A stretch of DNA of 64,000 nucleotides from Lethocerus indicus (Eukaryota; Arthropoda; Insecta; Hemiptera; Belostomatidae). The notes under the pieces were generated by a model, which ran no database searches, was not told the origin of the DNA, and was given only the letters and a program-made list of their open reading frames with translations. Location: positions 11,683,575 to 11,747,574 of the forward strand of contig JACDQD010000005.1 in the NCBI GenBank assembly GCA_019843655.1, written 5' to 3'. Below are positions 13,401 through 26,600 of this stretch, piece by piece. The position numbers were made by a program, and so were the translations under genes. The first letter of the stretch is position 1. Every line of letters begins with the position of its first letter.

Positions 13401-14280
13401 TGAGTGTTGACAGATTCAAAAATCATTCAAAGCGTTTAAACAATGGAGGGACAATTTGCCGAAACTGCCGACGGACCCAATACATTAGGCTTCAGTCGAA
13501 AATCGTACGGCGGCCGGCTAGAAACTTACTGTCCCGTGTCGGTTTTAAGACAGGATCATCAGTCAGGAAAAAAGTAAGTGGGGGCTCCCTATCATTGTAT
13601 TCTGAACTCCGCCTCCACGACACAGATTAATCATCGATTATCCCCCGTATCGCATACATTTGGGCGGCCGAGCGTCGTCGTCGCCGGGCGCATAATCGCG
13701 GTTATAATTTTCGATTTAATTAATCTAACTTGATTTATAACCGATTGTGGCCGAGGGTGTCGGCCGGGAGGGGACGCATGAAAATAAGTTACGGCCGGGA
13801 CTCTCGTATTATTTCAAATTATGATAATAATCTAACGCGAGCTATTTTACCTAAGCACTTCGAACCGTTTTCGTACGCCTATAAATATGCATGAAATCGC
13901 CGCGCGGTGTAAGCACTCGGCGGTCTAATCCGCTCGCGAAAGCGATGCGCCCACGGCGGCGCTGCTAGGCGACCTGACGAAAACACTGGTCAAAAAAATG
14001 GTTAACTCGGAAGACAACTTTGTGGTAATCTCTAAAAAATCAAGTTTCAGTCGCTAGGAAATCAGTAGAGGACGGCTATGGCTGTACGGGGCAGACATGT
14101 GATGGAGAATTGAAGGTGTATACCGAGGAGAATTATTACCACCGAGATCCCGAATAAGTGTCGTACCGCAATGAATTAGATAACGCATCTCAGATTTGTG
14201 TAATATGATTAAATATTATCTTAAATTATTGTAACGGCGCGTTTGCCGAGTGATAAAAAAAATGGTTGTCGATACTAAAG
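10471..14280. other. Non-coding mosaic with long AT-rich stretch
   Basis: The longest featureless AT-rich block of the left half lies at 11750-12700, where I see no gene or repeat. GC-rich parts are near 10500-10800 (weak), 11240-11700, 12720-12905 and 13370-14000. C8 lies at 12895-12902. Sox-like words are at 11638-11645 and 13439-13446, and PBC-Hox-like words at 11031-11038 and 13731-13738. The frame at 13400-13630 encodes a basic, Cys-poor peptide unlike any family I know. Frames at 11248-11740 overlap on both strands and are not credible genes. Confidence 0.6.
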
Positions 14281-14609
14281 TTGGAGTTTTAAATGGAAAT
14301 CAGAAGTTTGACACCGAACTTGGAGTGATTTGGGTCCACAATACTAGTATTTCTGGTTGAGAGCAATCCCAGAAAAAAGGCCCCATTTGCATAATCGATG
14401 TTCCGGCTTGTAAATTCCGGTTGTTGGAGCGAGCCCGGGCCATCTCCACACACGAGAATCGAGAACTCTCTCGCCCACGCCCCACCGCCACGTACACCGT
14501 GAAATACCGTTGGGGGCCCCGTGGGAATCGCCCGGCTGCGAACCGTGGGCGTTGTGTGTGGCCCAGGACCCCAAATCAATCTCTTTTTCTATAACAAATT
14601 TTTACCTTT

Positions 14610-14613
<4 letters not shown>

Positions 14614-14667
<54 letters not shown>
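14614..14667 (+). repeat. (TA)27 microsatellite
   Basis: Uninterrupted alternating TA dinucleotides, about 54 bp. Such perfect long TA runs are polymorphic and prone to cruciform extrusion. It directly follows a GC-rich island. Confidence 0.97.
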
Positions 14668-14668
<1 letters not shown>

Positions 14669-15919
14669 TGTACATACACGCGCATAGCTCAGATACATGA
14701 ATCGAAACAACCCGGCTGAAGTCATACTTCCGAAAATAAATGTATATATACCGCTTAGGAACGAGGGGTTCTGAATTATTCATGGCCCCGGGCGAGCGGC
14801 GCCCTTTTTACCCATCCGCGATAATATAATATTTTCTACGCCGGTTCGGTTGTCGTAAAATTGGTTTCTTTCAAAAATAAAAAGAATAGAGGGGAGAAAG
14901 ATGAGAACTTAACGCGCTTTTATGAACGCATCTTCGGAAAAGATTCATGGGCGAATTGTAATCTAATAAATAACAGTTAAATCCGCCGAGTCTATTAATA
15001 ACCTGTTTTGTATTCAGTACGGGAACGGAACGTTTAATACATAGGCGCACGTTAAATGGTTGTCCGCCGTTCTGAGATATACATTATCTAAATGAAACAT
15101 CGGATGAATGAATTATTCAATTCATATAATAGTGCTACGGTTAAAAGATTTTAAAACCGCACAGTACATATATACAGGTAGATAGATCATGTTACTCTTG
15201 AATACTTGTAAGGCCCTAGCAGCAATCTCTCATCCTTTCTTTCTTTTAGCGCTTCTATTCAAATCATCCTTCAATGCATAAAAGTTGTGTGTATTCAAAC
15301 AAGCAAATTTGTAGAATTCGATATTTATTTAATTTCGTACTACAAAAGCAGCAATTACAATGATTATGAGTGCAGTGATAATATATTGTTTTATAGTATA
15401 CTATATTAATTACAATTTCAGTTTGCTTTTCATTTGTGTAAAGGTTACTCTCCCTTATTTATCCGACACTCCACTGGAGCCTACCAGGGTTAAAATTAAT
15501 AATACCAGTATTTTCCTGCCGTATTCTACCCATAAAAATGGTGACCATATAAATAGAACAGTATATGGTATTTAAAAAAACATTAAATTCGTGAAATTGT
15601 TTAGTGGTAGAATTGCTATTTAAACAATATGTCACCGACTATTTACAAGTTTGAATTCTGCCACTGCATAGCCAAATGTGGTTCATCCGCTTCATTTATT
15701 TGAATGGGCGTGGCTTGACAAAGTTCAAATCGGGAAGAGATACGCCTCTGTCGTTAAACCGGCGGCCAACTATTGTAGATGCCCATTCCGCTTGCCCCCG
15801 CTTCAATAGGACCGGATAAGATAAAGAAAGAAAGAACAGAGGCGTCCCATTAAATTATTCACCGGAAACAATACCGCCAGAACTATTATTCCGAATAAGA
15901 ATCAGTGGATATCGGCAAT

Positions 15920-15966
15920 CTGGGGGCCCCAGAGTGGAGATTCACTTTTGGGAAGTGAATTCCCAC
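15920..15966. repeat. Back-to-back hairpins in a GC island
   Basis: CTGGGG and CCCCAG (15920-15932) flank a single G. Two bases later a second hairpin spans 15934-15966: the core ATTCACTT (15940-15947) pairs perfectly with AAGTGAAT (15953-15960) across TTGGG, and the stem continues outward for six more positions with one G-T pair and one A-C mismatch (GTGG against CCAC at the base). This 14-position stem is one of the stronger local foldbacks in the window. It is too short for a typical microRNA precursor. Confidence 0.65.
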
Positions 15967-17360
15967 GGGTTATCATCAGCCATATGGCCCGCCCCAATCT
16001 GTGCGCTGTGGGCGTCCGGACGCGGTTCGACGCGTTGCGTGTCAGACCTGGCGAACCTCCACTGAAAACACCGTATTAGTTTATATTTAAAAGGATATTA
16101 ATAATAATGATGGGCCATTAAAGCGCCCGAGATTATCGCACCGGAGCGGCACACGATGGAGGGGACCCTTCGGCCTCCCGCTCTATGTTATTTAGCTGGG
16201 TCAATGATTTCATTAATAGCTTCTTATACTTCATAATCATCGCTCTCTACTTTATTTTAGGATATATGTGGGATAATTGGAATAATTCCCCGTTATGCGG
16301 AGTACATATTATTCTGTATTAATTGCTTGATTGCAGCCTTTTGTGTCAATTGTGCTACTAATGTATATTATTTGTATCTTATCGAGTTAGTATCTTTTTA
16401 ATGTCTATCTTCTATTTCTTGTTTAACATCAAATTTTGTCCATTGACTAATTTTATCGAGCAATATATTAATTTGAGGCAAGGATCACCCATCCTTTATG
16501 CTATCTTGAAGGAGATTAGATATTTTAAACGATAATTATATGGCTGACCTCAGTATGAAATTACGTCCCAATATATATCTGTACTAACCCCAAGGGGCAA
16601 AACAGTACCCGTATGAACGGATACTGACAGGTGAAATAAAAGTAGCTAACGTGTAATTAACAATTCCTTTTTCTTCTTCAGAAGAATAATGGCCGACAGA
16701 GGTCTGCAAAGGGGATAGTAAATATCCCGTTATTAACATTACGGAATTCTCACGATATTTGAATATTATACGTGAATATCTGATAGACACCCACGAGAAT
16801 CTCCTGTGATATATGCCGTGTACTGCAAATTTAAAGAACCGACCTTTAAATGGACTTTAACAAAAACTGGACGAAATTCCTTGTGCGGCTATAAGACGCG
16901 CAATGCGATTTAATAGTTTCTGATACATTTTATAGATGATTCTTTATCATCGGTAGTGCGAAAGAGTCCGCACCGTGTTACTGACATAACGAAGGCCACT
17001 CTCTTAAGGTCAGAGAAAAGAGGAAATTCGTTAAACCAGAATGCTCGGCTCGGGCCGTTAAATAGTGTAACCCTGGGACGGTCCCATCAATCTGCCCCTT
17101 CACCCGGCCGGCAAAAGGAGTCAAAACTTCTCCCCGGGGAGAGCCTACCGAGATCTTTCCGATGCCCGTTTGTCAACTCCGGTGTAAATTTATCAACAAG
17201 ACCGAGCGCCGTTGTCTTGCCAAACGTGAAAATAATGGTGTCGCGCCAACCCCCCCGAGTCCCAAATACCAGTCGAGTTCCCGGTCCTTCAGGCCCGGGA
17301 CAAATGTACGTGCCCTAATCTCCGCCCCTTCCTTAAAAGTGCGGAAGGCCGATTAGAGTC

Positions 17361-17388
17361 GGGCGGCGGGCGGCGGGCGGCGGGTGGC
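17361..17388 (+). repeat. (GGGCGGC)4 minisatellite, G-quadruplex capable
   Basis: Four heptamer copies; the last has a T in place of C (GGGTGGC). The G runs satisfy the canonical pattern of four GGG tracts with 4-base loops, so the + strand could fold into a G-quadruplex. It lies in the GC-rich island 17030-17560. Confidence 0.9.
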
Positions 17389-17849
17389 TGAGACCCCCAT
17401 ATATCTGCCACCTCGGCCCGGCCCTGGCAATCAACTTGGCCAACACTCGGATTGCTCAAACAGCAGAGGATCCCCGATCCTTATCAGGGCGGGCATTAGC
17501 CGAAATTAAATTTAATCTGATGCCCCTTACGGCAGTAACGAAGGGCAAATTCCCGCGCCCACGGTCTTCTCCGTCCTTATAACCGATTTTATCTAATCTA
17601 TCAAATTTAGAGTTATTGGTTTAAGGCATTATACGTTTTCAATTAGTTTGTATTTAGCCATTGAGTATAATACTATAGAGAAGAAAAAAGGGTAAGTTAA
17701 TCTAGTGTATACTTTAAAATAAGCGTGTGGAATGTGTTTTAGTCATTGTATAACATTTCTGGGAGCAAGTTTTCATGATTTGAACGACCGGAATCGTCCT
17801 GTTTGAAGTTCTTCAGAATGATGCCCTACCCGGTCCAATAGCTGCCAGC

Positions 17850-17886
17850 GCCGACTGGGCTCGGGGGGCCGGTTTCCCCAGTCGGT
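17850..17886. repeat. GC-rich hairpin, 10-bp stem
   Basis: GCCGACTGGG (17850-17859) pairs with CCCAGTCGGT (17877-17886), nine Watson-Crick pairs and one G-T. The 17-base loop contains GGCC. It lies at the left edge of the island 17820-18130. Confidence 0.6.
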
Positions 17887-19398
17887 CTGTGTGCTTTTCA
17901 GGACTCGACAGAACTGAAACTAATTTATTATTCGGATCATGTGCGGTGCATTACGGGGCCCTTCAATAGATGTGGGCTCCGACCACCACCGGCCTGCCTA
18001 CCACTCATATCCCCAGCTAGTCTGTATTGGTGCCACGTCTATCCGACTCCTCTTCTTAAACACGCCCAATAACTCTCTCCGGATCTGCCGCGGGCTCGCT
18101 CTTTACCCGGCCCCCTTATCCCAATAATTATGACTACTATTAATCATTCCCACTCAATTCGGCTCCTATTCCCATTCTTCCACCCGATTCTTTGAATACT
18201 ACCGCATTTTCCCTTATATCTCTTCTGTATCTATTCCGTTCGGATTTTCTAATCTGATTTACTTCAATACGATTTCACTACAGTGAATACTTGGGAATAG
18301 AGATGTCAGTGACCCGCATAAGGGCCTTCAAGTGTAGGATATTTAGCGATCCAATCTGTTCCTTCATGCTGGCAGTTTTAGGGCAAAATTTTTACTGATA
18401 CCAGCTAGATAAAAATAAAATGCATTCAAAAAACCATGTAGTGTTACTAAAGATAAATGTCTCAGACTCTCCATTGTACTATCACATGAAATCCCAATCA
18501 AATAATGGCAGACGAAATTGGGGAATACGGAGGAACGAAATGGGGAGTAACACCGACCAGTCAGACTCCTGATTTAAAATTATCCCGCAAACCAAAAAAG
18601 AATAAGAGGCAAGAGCAACCACCTTATCACCTAGGAACGTGATTATGCGGTATTTTATGCGGCCATGGGGTTGTGTATGTGAACATTAATGTGGAAGTCC
18701 GAAGCACCGGGTCCAGCGTAAATAAATTCCTGTACGTTGAACAGAGAGTCTGCCGGAGGGTGGCCAACCGATTGGATACCCGCGGTTAGCTAATCATTTA
18801 ACGGGTAATGGATTCCGGGGCAATATATCAGTCCCGCCGCGACGTGGGAAACTGGCACCCCGAGCCGCACAGTAGCCAGGCCCTACCCCCACGGCCCACC
18901 GAATAATATTTATTAGGCATTCCATATTTCTTTAAACACAAAATTTATCCAATATGCAAATACAATAATTTTTATCGATTGTGTATTTCTCTTCAATCCG
19001 CTAATGTCAATGAGAGTGATGCTCTGGGCCTAGTCATGGATAGTCGTGTATTTTTACCAGGATGAATATTATTCGACTGTTATTAGAAAATGGTTGAGCT
19101 ATTTAGGTTTCCGACGATTATTCGCAAGCGCCTTCTTAGTATTAATTTTCTGTTCTATAATCCGTTCTTTTATTACTTCTTATGATGCATACGGGGCAAA
19201 CTTGTCACGATTTTTGAAATGTATATTTATCGCCTCATATCATGTTGCATTGCGGCCATTCTCTCGATTCCGAAGTTTGCAATAGACCGAAAATAAAAAT
19301 CCGACCGCGTTTTCGTGACCGTGAGAACGACCAGCGAAGTATACACATCGGGTATGTGTAGAAAGTGCGGACAAAAGGGGCGAGAGACTTAAAGGAAA

Positions 19399-19415
19399 GG
19401 GGAGGGCGGGGGGGG
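19399..19415 (+). other. Potential G-quadruplex
   Basis: G runs of 4, 3 and 8 separated by single bases; the 8-G run can supply two tracts. It contains the only G run of eight or more that I found on this strand. Confidence 0.5.
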
Positions 19416-22400
19416 AAACAGCGACTGAGAATCCCGGAGTATGAGGAGGAATGTGGAAGTGGGCCCTGGAGTGATAATTAGCTCAGGGACCGGGAGCCAG
19501 CCTACGGTGGGGTTAGCGGGGAGAAGACGACGACAATTGGCTGGATGAGGTCATGACACGCCCTGGGGTCACCGCTGACCGCTGAACCCCAACCCCAACC
19601 GCTCAAAGCCAACCGCTAAATAAATTCAAAATTCCCTCCGACCCGAAATCCCTCGACGACGATAACCATCAATATATGTGTGTGTGCGCGGGCTTGGGTC
19701 GAAAATAAACCCAACTTTCATCCAATCTCGCCTTAAATTAGTTATGCGAGACCTTGCTGCATTCGAAATAATAGCCTCCAGAGGAGACCAACGTTTACCG
19801 CAAACATTTACAGCAGAACCATAAAACATGCACGTCATTCTTTGTTACCAGTGAAAAGGTCGAATGTCAGCATTTTAAATATAATCAGTACGTTAGTTCA
19901 CATTTTATGATTAGGGAGTTTAACAAAGAGAAGTATGTCGCACACAACGCGAAATCAAGAGTTATAATCAATTTAAATACTTAATAGTATCCAGTTATTG
20001 AATGATGTTATCTGAAATTCAATAAGAAATAATTCGAAATATTCCCCTTATTATACATCTTTAATAAGCCAAATAAAGTTAGTACAATTGTACGAAGTTA
20101 TAAGTGCTGGACAATGTTAGGACTCATTATCAATGATTTCTATTTGAATATAGTGAGAGGTCCGACGGTTACTTTATTTCGTGAAAAATTGTAACAGAAA
20201 GGAAGCAAACTCCATCCAACCACAAAAAATAGGTAAAGCGCGTGCATTTTCTTAATACTCCACCTTTTTAAGTCCCAACAGTTCGATTGTTGGGATCCAG
20301 TTGTAACTGACGAAATATATCGTCTAAGCGATGCCGACATAAATTGTCTACGGTCTGTGAGCCCGTGTCCAAGAACACAGTTTGCGAATCCAAAACAGGC
20401 TCGTCGTCGGTCTTACCGGCGGATTGATGACAACGCGTCAACGTCTACCTAGGGAAGAGAACATTATCGTTGCCTTATATATATACTATAGACTATGGGG
20501 GGTAATTAGTCGCCGGCTCTGGGATCGGAAGGGGTTCCTGTCGATTCCCGACCATTCCTCAAACGGCCATTTAGAAAAGCAAAGACAATTATTCAGAATA
20601 TCGACTCGGTCTTTCTCTCGGGCTCGGCCTCTCTGACTCGAGCGTTTAAATCTTTCCTTCACTCCGTTTCGTTCTGCGGTTTTGAATAAATTAATAGCAG
20701 GGGCTAGAGGCCGGGCAGACCCATTGTTGGGCGCGCAATTAACCTCGGGATGGCTCATTATTCTAGAAACGTGAACACGGCATTGTTGTGTCAGAGCTCC
20801 TCCTGCGGGCCCCAAGAGAGGGGCCGCCGCTCCCGCCGATGGCCCCCTACAGTCGCCGCCCCGAGACCTTCCGACCGATTGACTGATTTCCTTTCCTACC
20901 GGTTATCATGTGAATATTAGGGGGTAACCTACCCAATAGTGGTCATTTTTAAACTTGATTTGATACGGATTAACCCGCTTCAAAAGACAACCGCATTCCA
21001 ATTTGAAGGAGTTAATATAATAATAAAAATTGATATACAATAGATTTCACACTGCCCCGTCACAATTCAAGTACAACCATTGAGAAAAAACTGACTGCAG
21101 TCCACATTGAAAATTCAGGACACTGACCAGAATGACATCCCAATAATATGAACGAATACAGGAAATTTTTTAAAAGTGATGTAATCAATTATTTCGCCTT
21201 TGACTCAAAAGCCGTTCGCGAAATTGTCCACTTCACAAATCACCAATAAGGAAACGTCTGCAGTCGAGTACTCATCCCAAAGTCAAAGTTAACAACACCT
21301 AGAAATGAACTAAGCGGTGAATAATTAAAATCCCGTGTTTTATGACAGGAAGTGAAAAGCCGTGCTGACTCATCAGGCGAGATTTATAACGCGGTAATAA
21401 TGTGGCCATATAATTCTTAGAAAGGATAGAAACCAAGTAAAGCCAGCACGTGGCGCAGGCGAGGAGGCATTTCCGCCGATTCGTCCCAAATACCTGAACC
21501 GGTTAATTCAAGATTTATCATTCTATTATATAATATAACGGATCGGTTGTTTTAAATTTCACACGATATGCAACTACGCGGTTTAAACAAGGCGATGTAC
21601 AGCTTAACACTGAAATTTTATTAGACTATAAAAAGAGGAATGCCAAGAACCAACAAGACGTTCTTCACTGAATATCGGTCGAGAATTAATATATCGAAAA
21701 TAAATTATTACGATATTGCCTTATTGAGTTCCTATAAGTTTTATTCGAATATAAAACACTGGAAATATTATGACGGGAGTTATTTGTAGGTGTCGAAGCT
21801 TGGAAAACCATTTGACGCTTGCGGTGATAAAGAATTAAACCGGTCGCAGGGAAAAATGTTTCTACGCCGTAACATTTGAATTGCGCCCCGCAATAGGAAA
21901 CTAGTTTGACACACGCTTGCATAGATTATGACCAATATACCATCGTCATCGATACATTGATCGCTCTTACGGATGTCTAATCCGATTGTCAATACAACGT
22001 CTGTACCGTTTATAATCATTAATAATTCATTCATTCGGTAATATCATATTATAATAGTGACGTCAGATAGATGAAATAAGCTCTCGACCCCTTTAAGTTT
22101 TATCTCAAGTATATGCATATGTTAATATCTAAGAAGATAATTCAGATCGGCAATTGATTACCGGTGGACATCTAGTATGTCCGAAACACTTACGGAGGCT
22201 ACATTCATGAAATATTCATTTATAATTCAGTCATTTATTTATTTTTAATATTTATGCATAAATTGCCATGTCTTCACTCACCTGACACCCATATTCTGGT
22301 AACATCTTCCTATTTTTTAAACATTTTTATAGGATATGTTTTCAACTCTTTTTCGGAGGTTGATTTTGACTTTCGATGCCTACTTTTACGCTAGACCAGT

Positions 22401-23358
22401 TTCTGATTCTCCCCATTGTTAGTAGTACCCCGTCAGTAATACGATACACAACCAACAGATGCCATTTTAGAGAAAAATAATATTGAAATTCACAAGTGAT
22501 ATATGACGATTAGTCCAGATTGACTACCAAAACATCATTGTGGAAAATGTCAATCGGAAAGTATAATGTACCGGATTTATATTCAAATTGAGGATCGATT
22601 AATTAATTCGATTCTTCTTTATTTTGGAGACTGTCAAAATCGGGAGAACAAACTGACCAATAGCGCCATTAGTAAAGAAGACGGGCGGGCTACCGGTTGA
22701 GGTGAGTTTGAGGAGGGCTCCGTGGAGAGACCGCAGAAACCGCAGACGCCCACGCCACAGCGGCGGCCCGACAAATGGCCGAGGCCTCACAGGGGTCAGA
22801 AAAAACCAATTTATAAGTTTCCGAACCTCGGGAGCCCCCCACCAGCCCTCGCGGGTGCCGCCGGGCTAGGCCGTCGTTTCGGGACGCGGAACCGTATCCG
22901 ACTACCGTTTATTATTTATTACGACGGACCCCGCCGGACGAAACGGTGGCCCTCGGACTTAAAGTGAAACCATTTGTCTTGTAACCAGCGCCTAACCCCG
23001 ACCGTTCGCCGAGGGTATCTAACGCAATGATACGCTTCGATGACCGGCCACCGAGCCCTCGCTACTTTCATATATCGCGGTGTAGAAAGATATACAAGGT
23101 GCAACCTGGCAACATACACATGTTCCTCACATAATATCAACAACTATATGAAGCCCAGTGACAATTTAAAGCAATAATTATAATAAATAAAAAATAACCC
23201 AATCGTTAAACCGAAGGTAGAATATTTACTGAAATTAACTGAAACAACTTACAAGCTTAAGGACCTCACTGTATATTCCGAACCCTCGTAGACCTCAAAG
23301 AGTGGTATGTTTGCTTTAATAGGTCGATTCACTAAATACTTGAAATATTCGACCGACC

Positions 23359-23368
23359 GTCACGTGAC
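23359..23368. promoter_or_regulatory. Extended E-box palindrome GTCACGTGAC
   Basis: A 10-bp perfect palindrome around CACGTG, matching the bHLH-ZIP preferred core TCACGTGA (Usf/Mitf/Max-type). A looser inverted repeat, GGTCGA (23322-23327) and TCGACC (23349-23354), lies just upstream. It opens the long GC-rich block at 23340. Binding is inferred from consensus only. Confidence 0.35.
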
Positions 23369-23782
23369 CGAAAGTCACAGAGTCGAATACTCGCTTTAAA
23401 ACAACAAACCGATCGAAGGATCGACTCCTTCCCACAGTTTTGTCATTCCTCTCGGTTGTACAGCGTAGTATAATTAGATTGCGAATTAGTCCGACGACGG
23501 GCGGTAACGACCGTGAGAAGCCCGAAGATCACATTTCCGAGAGGTAGAGAAGCGCCCGGAAAATAATAAGGCAGTTACTCGTAGCGGCTTCGAAAGCTGA
23601 ATTGGATCGTTACCGGAGGAGACAATAGGAGGCGGTGTAGGTGGAATTTTCAGGCGCAATCGTCGGAAGATTAGCCGGGTCTATCGGCCGTGTTGCCTTG
23701 CGGCGTGCACCGCCCCGACCGCTATCTAAATCGTCAAAGAGTTAAGCGAGTCGTTCCGCGGGAAAGGCAAAGAGCGGCCGAG

Positions 23783-23817
23783 TGAGAGAGAGTGAGAGGG
23801 AGAGAAAGAGAGAGGGC
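23783..23817 (+). repeat. GA-rich microsatellite
   Basis: Purine-rich, degenerate (GA)n with interspersed T and G. It lies inside the 23.3-24.1 kb GC-rich block. Confidence 0.85.
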
Positions 23818-24520
23818 TTAAGCGGGGGGAGGGAGGCAGAAGAGGGATACTGGCGGAAAACAAAGTAACAAACTAAACTTAAAACGAGTAAGCGTGTGGT
23901 CGCCCCGAGATTGCATCTTACCAGATATGTGGATTATATGGGGCTTCGGTGGGGGCTTAATTGCGGCGCATCCCGCGCGGTCCCCGCCCCAATGTTTATT
24001 GTTCAATTATCGGGTTCTCGTGACCCGCACGCCTCTCTCTCTACACGCACGCGCCCAGGCTACGCACTCGGGAACCGGAGTTCGCGAAACCAGTTTAAGA
24101 GGGCGGCGGAATTACTGCCGAAATTTATCTACCTAGTTATTACCCGATTCAATCACAGAATGCAATCAAAATATGGTTTAATCGCATTAACGAAACCGGG
24201 GTCTTTTCATTCTATAGCTCTAATTCGCTAGCTTCTAAATTTGTACCTCTTAGGGCTGCTTGGCCCGATTTTGTCCGAACCTAAGACCGATTGGGGCCGA
24301 TGCGTTTCTTTCGCTGTACCGAACGCCTCCCTTACCTCTAAATGAAATTCAAGCCGGGGGGCCGTGAGGGCGGCGGGCCTCATAAAGAGAGGGCGCTGGT
24401 CGTTAGGAGGGATGCCTCTTCCTCGTCCTCTTGGATACGGCGGCCGCCCCACTTATCGTGTCCTCAGATCTAAATGTCGCCCACTCGTCGTCGATAAAGG
24501 GGCGGCCTGGACCACGGCCA

Positions 24521-24538
24521 GGGTCGGGGGGAGGGGGG
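24521..24538 (+). other. Potential G-quadruplex
   Basis: G runs of 3, 6 and 6 separated by TC and A give at least four GGG tracts in 18 bp. It is in a GC-rich island. Confidence 0.5.
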
Positions 24539-25438
24539 CCGTCGATCGGTAACGGACAGAGGTAGAGAGAGAAACCAATAACAGTAAGCCGATCGCCTGG
24601 CGGGGGCGTATCCTAATTGCCCGGCCTGATAACGCCCCACAGTTTGAAGACACTAAACCAACGGTAGCAGTATCGTATTTCAACCGGTTTCTTGCACTTT
24701 TTTCCTGTCCCTCTGCCGGACGTGTTCCTTCGGGCTTGCTCCCGTACCGGGCCCCTTTCGCCAGACCTTTTCCCGAGGATTTACAATACCTCTATCGCCA
24801 TTATTATTAACATCTTATCTCGATACGAATCCGGGTATGAAATTTCACGTTAATTAAAATCTAATGAGTATAATAACCAAAGACTAGGTGTACTATTTGT
24901 CAGTTGCCTGCGAAGCTCGCTCAAAAAATTATATAACAACCTTTATTTACTTTCCAGTTCTACAGCAATGTGCGGAGGATCTTTTATGAGACTAAGATTA
25001 CGCAAGGAACGGAATTTTAATTCAATATTTAAATTGGCAACCATTTTTAATTGCAAATTTATTGTACTTCTGACCTTCGATCAATATATTTATGGGCTAA
25101 TTTTTCAGCACGACATATGTATCGCTTTTATTTAAATAAATAAAACATTAAATATATAACCTTTATTTTCTGTTGTTTAACGATTCGATTTCAAACGAAT
25201 GGAGTTGTCGAAAGAGTCTGTTAAAAAGACGTTAAACCCTTACACGGGCAATTTTATATTTTGCCAGAGTACAGTAAAAAATTCAGTTGCAAACTGAGTT
25301 AATACCGGTTAACTTCCACGTTTCGCGGTCGACACATCGGTTTTGCAAATTTTCCGAGACCATCGGCTTCACCTCCACGAACCAAATCGCAATTAACAGT
25401 CCTCCTGTTGGGCGACTAAGTGGGCCCAGGCGAGGGCC

Positions 25439-25444
<6 letters not shown>

Positions 25445-25483
<39 letters not shown>
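25445..25483 (+). repeat. (TG)n microsatellite
   Basis: About 19 perfect TG units, preceded by TGTA and followed by degenerate GT-rich sequence to about 25515. A His/Thr-rich frame on the other strand is a by-product of the repeat. Confidence 0.97.
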
Positions 25484-25485
<2 letters not shown>

Positions 25486-26520
25486 CGGTGTAAGTGTACC
25501 TGTACGTGAGTGAGCCCCGTTTCGTGACTTGGTATCTAATTGAATGGTGAGGCGCGGGTGATGGCGATGAGGGGGGCGAGGGCCTGCACCGAAAAACACA
25601 CACCGCGGGCTCCCCCTTCCTTCGATAGTATACCTTTAGCCAGTATGTACAATCAAGTTTGTATCCGTGACTAGCAACGTTTTGCATTAATGGTGTACGC
25701 TTCAATCGGTATATTGAATAAATATCAATGGGGACACGTAACTACTATTATTTTTGACATTCGAAATAAAACATTGGATTAATAGTGTTTTAAAAACTGT
25801 ACAACTTTGTCATTATATACTTAGTTTATGTATGCACTTAGATATAAATTTTATGTGTAATTAAAAGGCTGTATAAACTGATCATGTTTTGAACTTATGT
25901 TTCAACCAATTTAACTACTTTTATACTGATATTCTAGGTAAAAATATTACCATCGTGGCCGTTAAAATTGAAACTTATAAAATCCGCTGCCGGGAATTGT
26001 GATCAAAGAAAACAAAATATTTTCCGCCTCTGAGTAAGAAATCAGCAATTCTAATTCTTAGAAATGTAATATCACAGGAACAGGGCAAGTAACGAAACAT
26101 TTAAATAAATAAGTACAATGTTGTTTGGATTGTATTGACGGTTAATTTATTTAATGTTCTTCGGTATTACGTTCTTCGTGACCACTTTATCAGAGTTGAA
26201 AATCTTGAAAAGTTTGTGTTACAGTCTCGCTTAATTATACAGTTAAATGTAATCGCGGTATTTCGAAACATGTTCCCCCGTTATTTTTATAACCTATTTC
26301 GCGCTAAAAAAAATATTTGCCACGACTCTGTTTAATAGAAATATATAGGATAAATAGCAATGAAACGGAATAAATTAATGGTGCGGCTGGAAAAGAGTTT
26401 AAATAGGATCCATAATACCAGCAGGGAGGAGACCATTATCTGAGACTATTGGAGAGGCCGGCAATGCGAAGTTGGACCGAACATTATTGACCTGGAAGCT
26501 ACAAGGGGCTAACTGTTGTA

Positions 26521-26538
26521 CATATACATACACACATA

Positions 26539-26594
<56 letters not shown>
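26521..26594 (+). repeat. Compound (CA)n/(TA)n microsatellite
   Basis: Short CATA/CACA units (26521-26544) lead into 25 perfect TA units (26545-26594). Confidence 0.95.

Positions 26595-26600
<6 letters not shown>

Larger units (their letters stand above)
14281..18900. other. Non-coding mosaic around a (TA)n repeat
   Basis: GC-rich islands lie near 14400-14580, 14770-14860, 15700-16200, 17030-17560, 17820-18130 and 18700-18900. AT-rich DNA with no visible gene occupies 14870-15700, 16210-17030, 17580-17820 and 18130-18690. Contents: octamer ATTTGCAT at 14385-14392, (TA)n at 14614-14667, (AAAG)3 near 15820-15837, paired hairpins at 15920-15966, (GGGCGGC)4 at 17361-17388, and a hairpin at 17850-17886. 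Two direct copies of TTATGCGG lie at 18643-18650 and 18655-18662. The three overlapping minus-strand frames at 14289-14579 are all unsupported. Confidence 0.6.
18901..24850. other. Non-coding mosaic with the densest GC block
   Basis: AT-rich stretches without visible genes are 18900-19300, 19840-20330, 20940-21420, 21500-22680 and 23080-23330. GC-rich islands are near 19300-19620, 20340-20900, 21420-21500, 22680-23070 and 23340-24120 to 24840, the last nearly continuous. Contents: G-rich runs at 19399-19415 and 24521-24538 that could form quadruplexes, CA/GA-rich simple sequence at 23783-23817, octamer ATGCAAAT at 18954-18961, Sox-like CCATTGTT at 20721-20728 and 22413-22420, and the E-box palindrome at 23359-23368. 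Frames at 23894-24683 overlap on both strands. Confidence 0.6.

Noticed and set aside
13400..13630. 76-codon basic frame with a CRNC motif
   Set aside because: A short basic peptide with two Cys does not form a zinc finger pattern; no homologue recognised and no splice context.
14614..14667. TATA promoter within the (TA)27 run
   Set aside because: It is a microsatellite; no initiator or transcript evidence nearby.
15723..15731. tRNA B-box-like GTTCAAATC
   Set aside because: No matching A box at a suitable distance and no cloverleaf can be drawn around it.
25283..25705. 140-codon minus-strand frame with a His-Thr run
   Set aside because: The run is the (TG)n repeat read on the other strand; the rest is unrecognised and overlaps a + strand frame.
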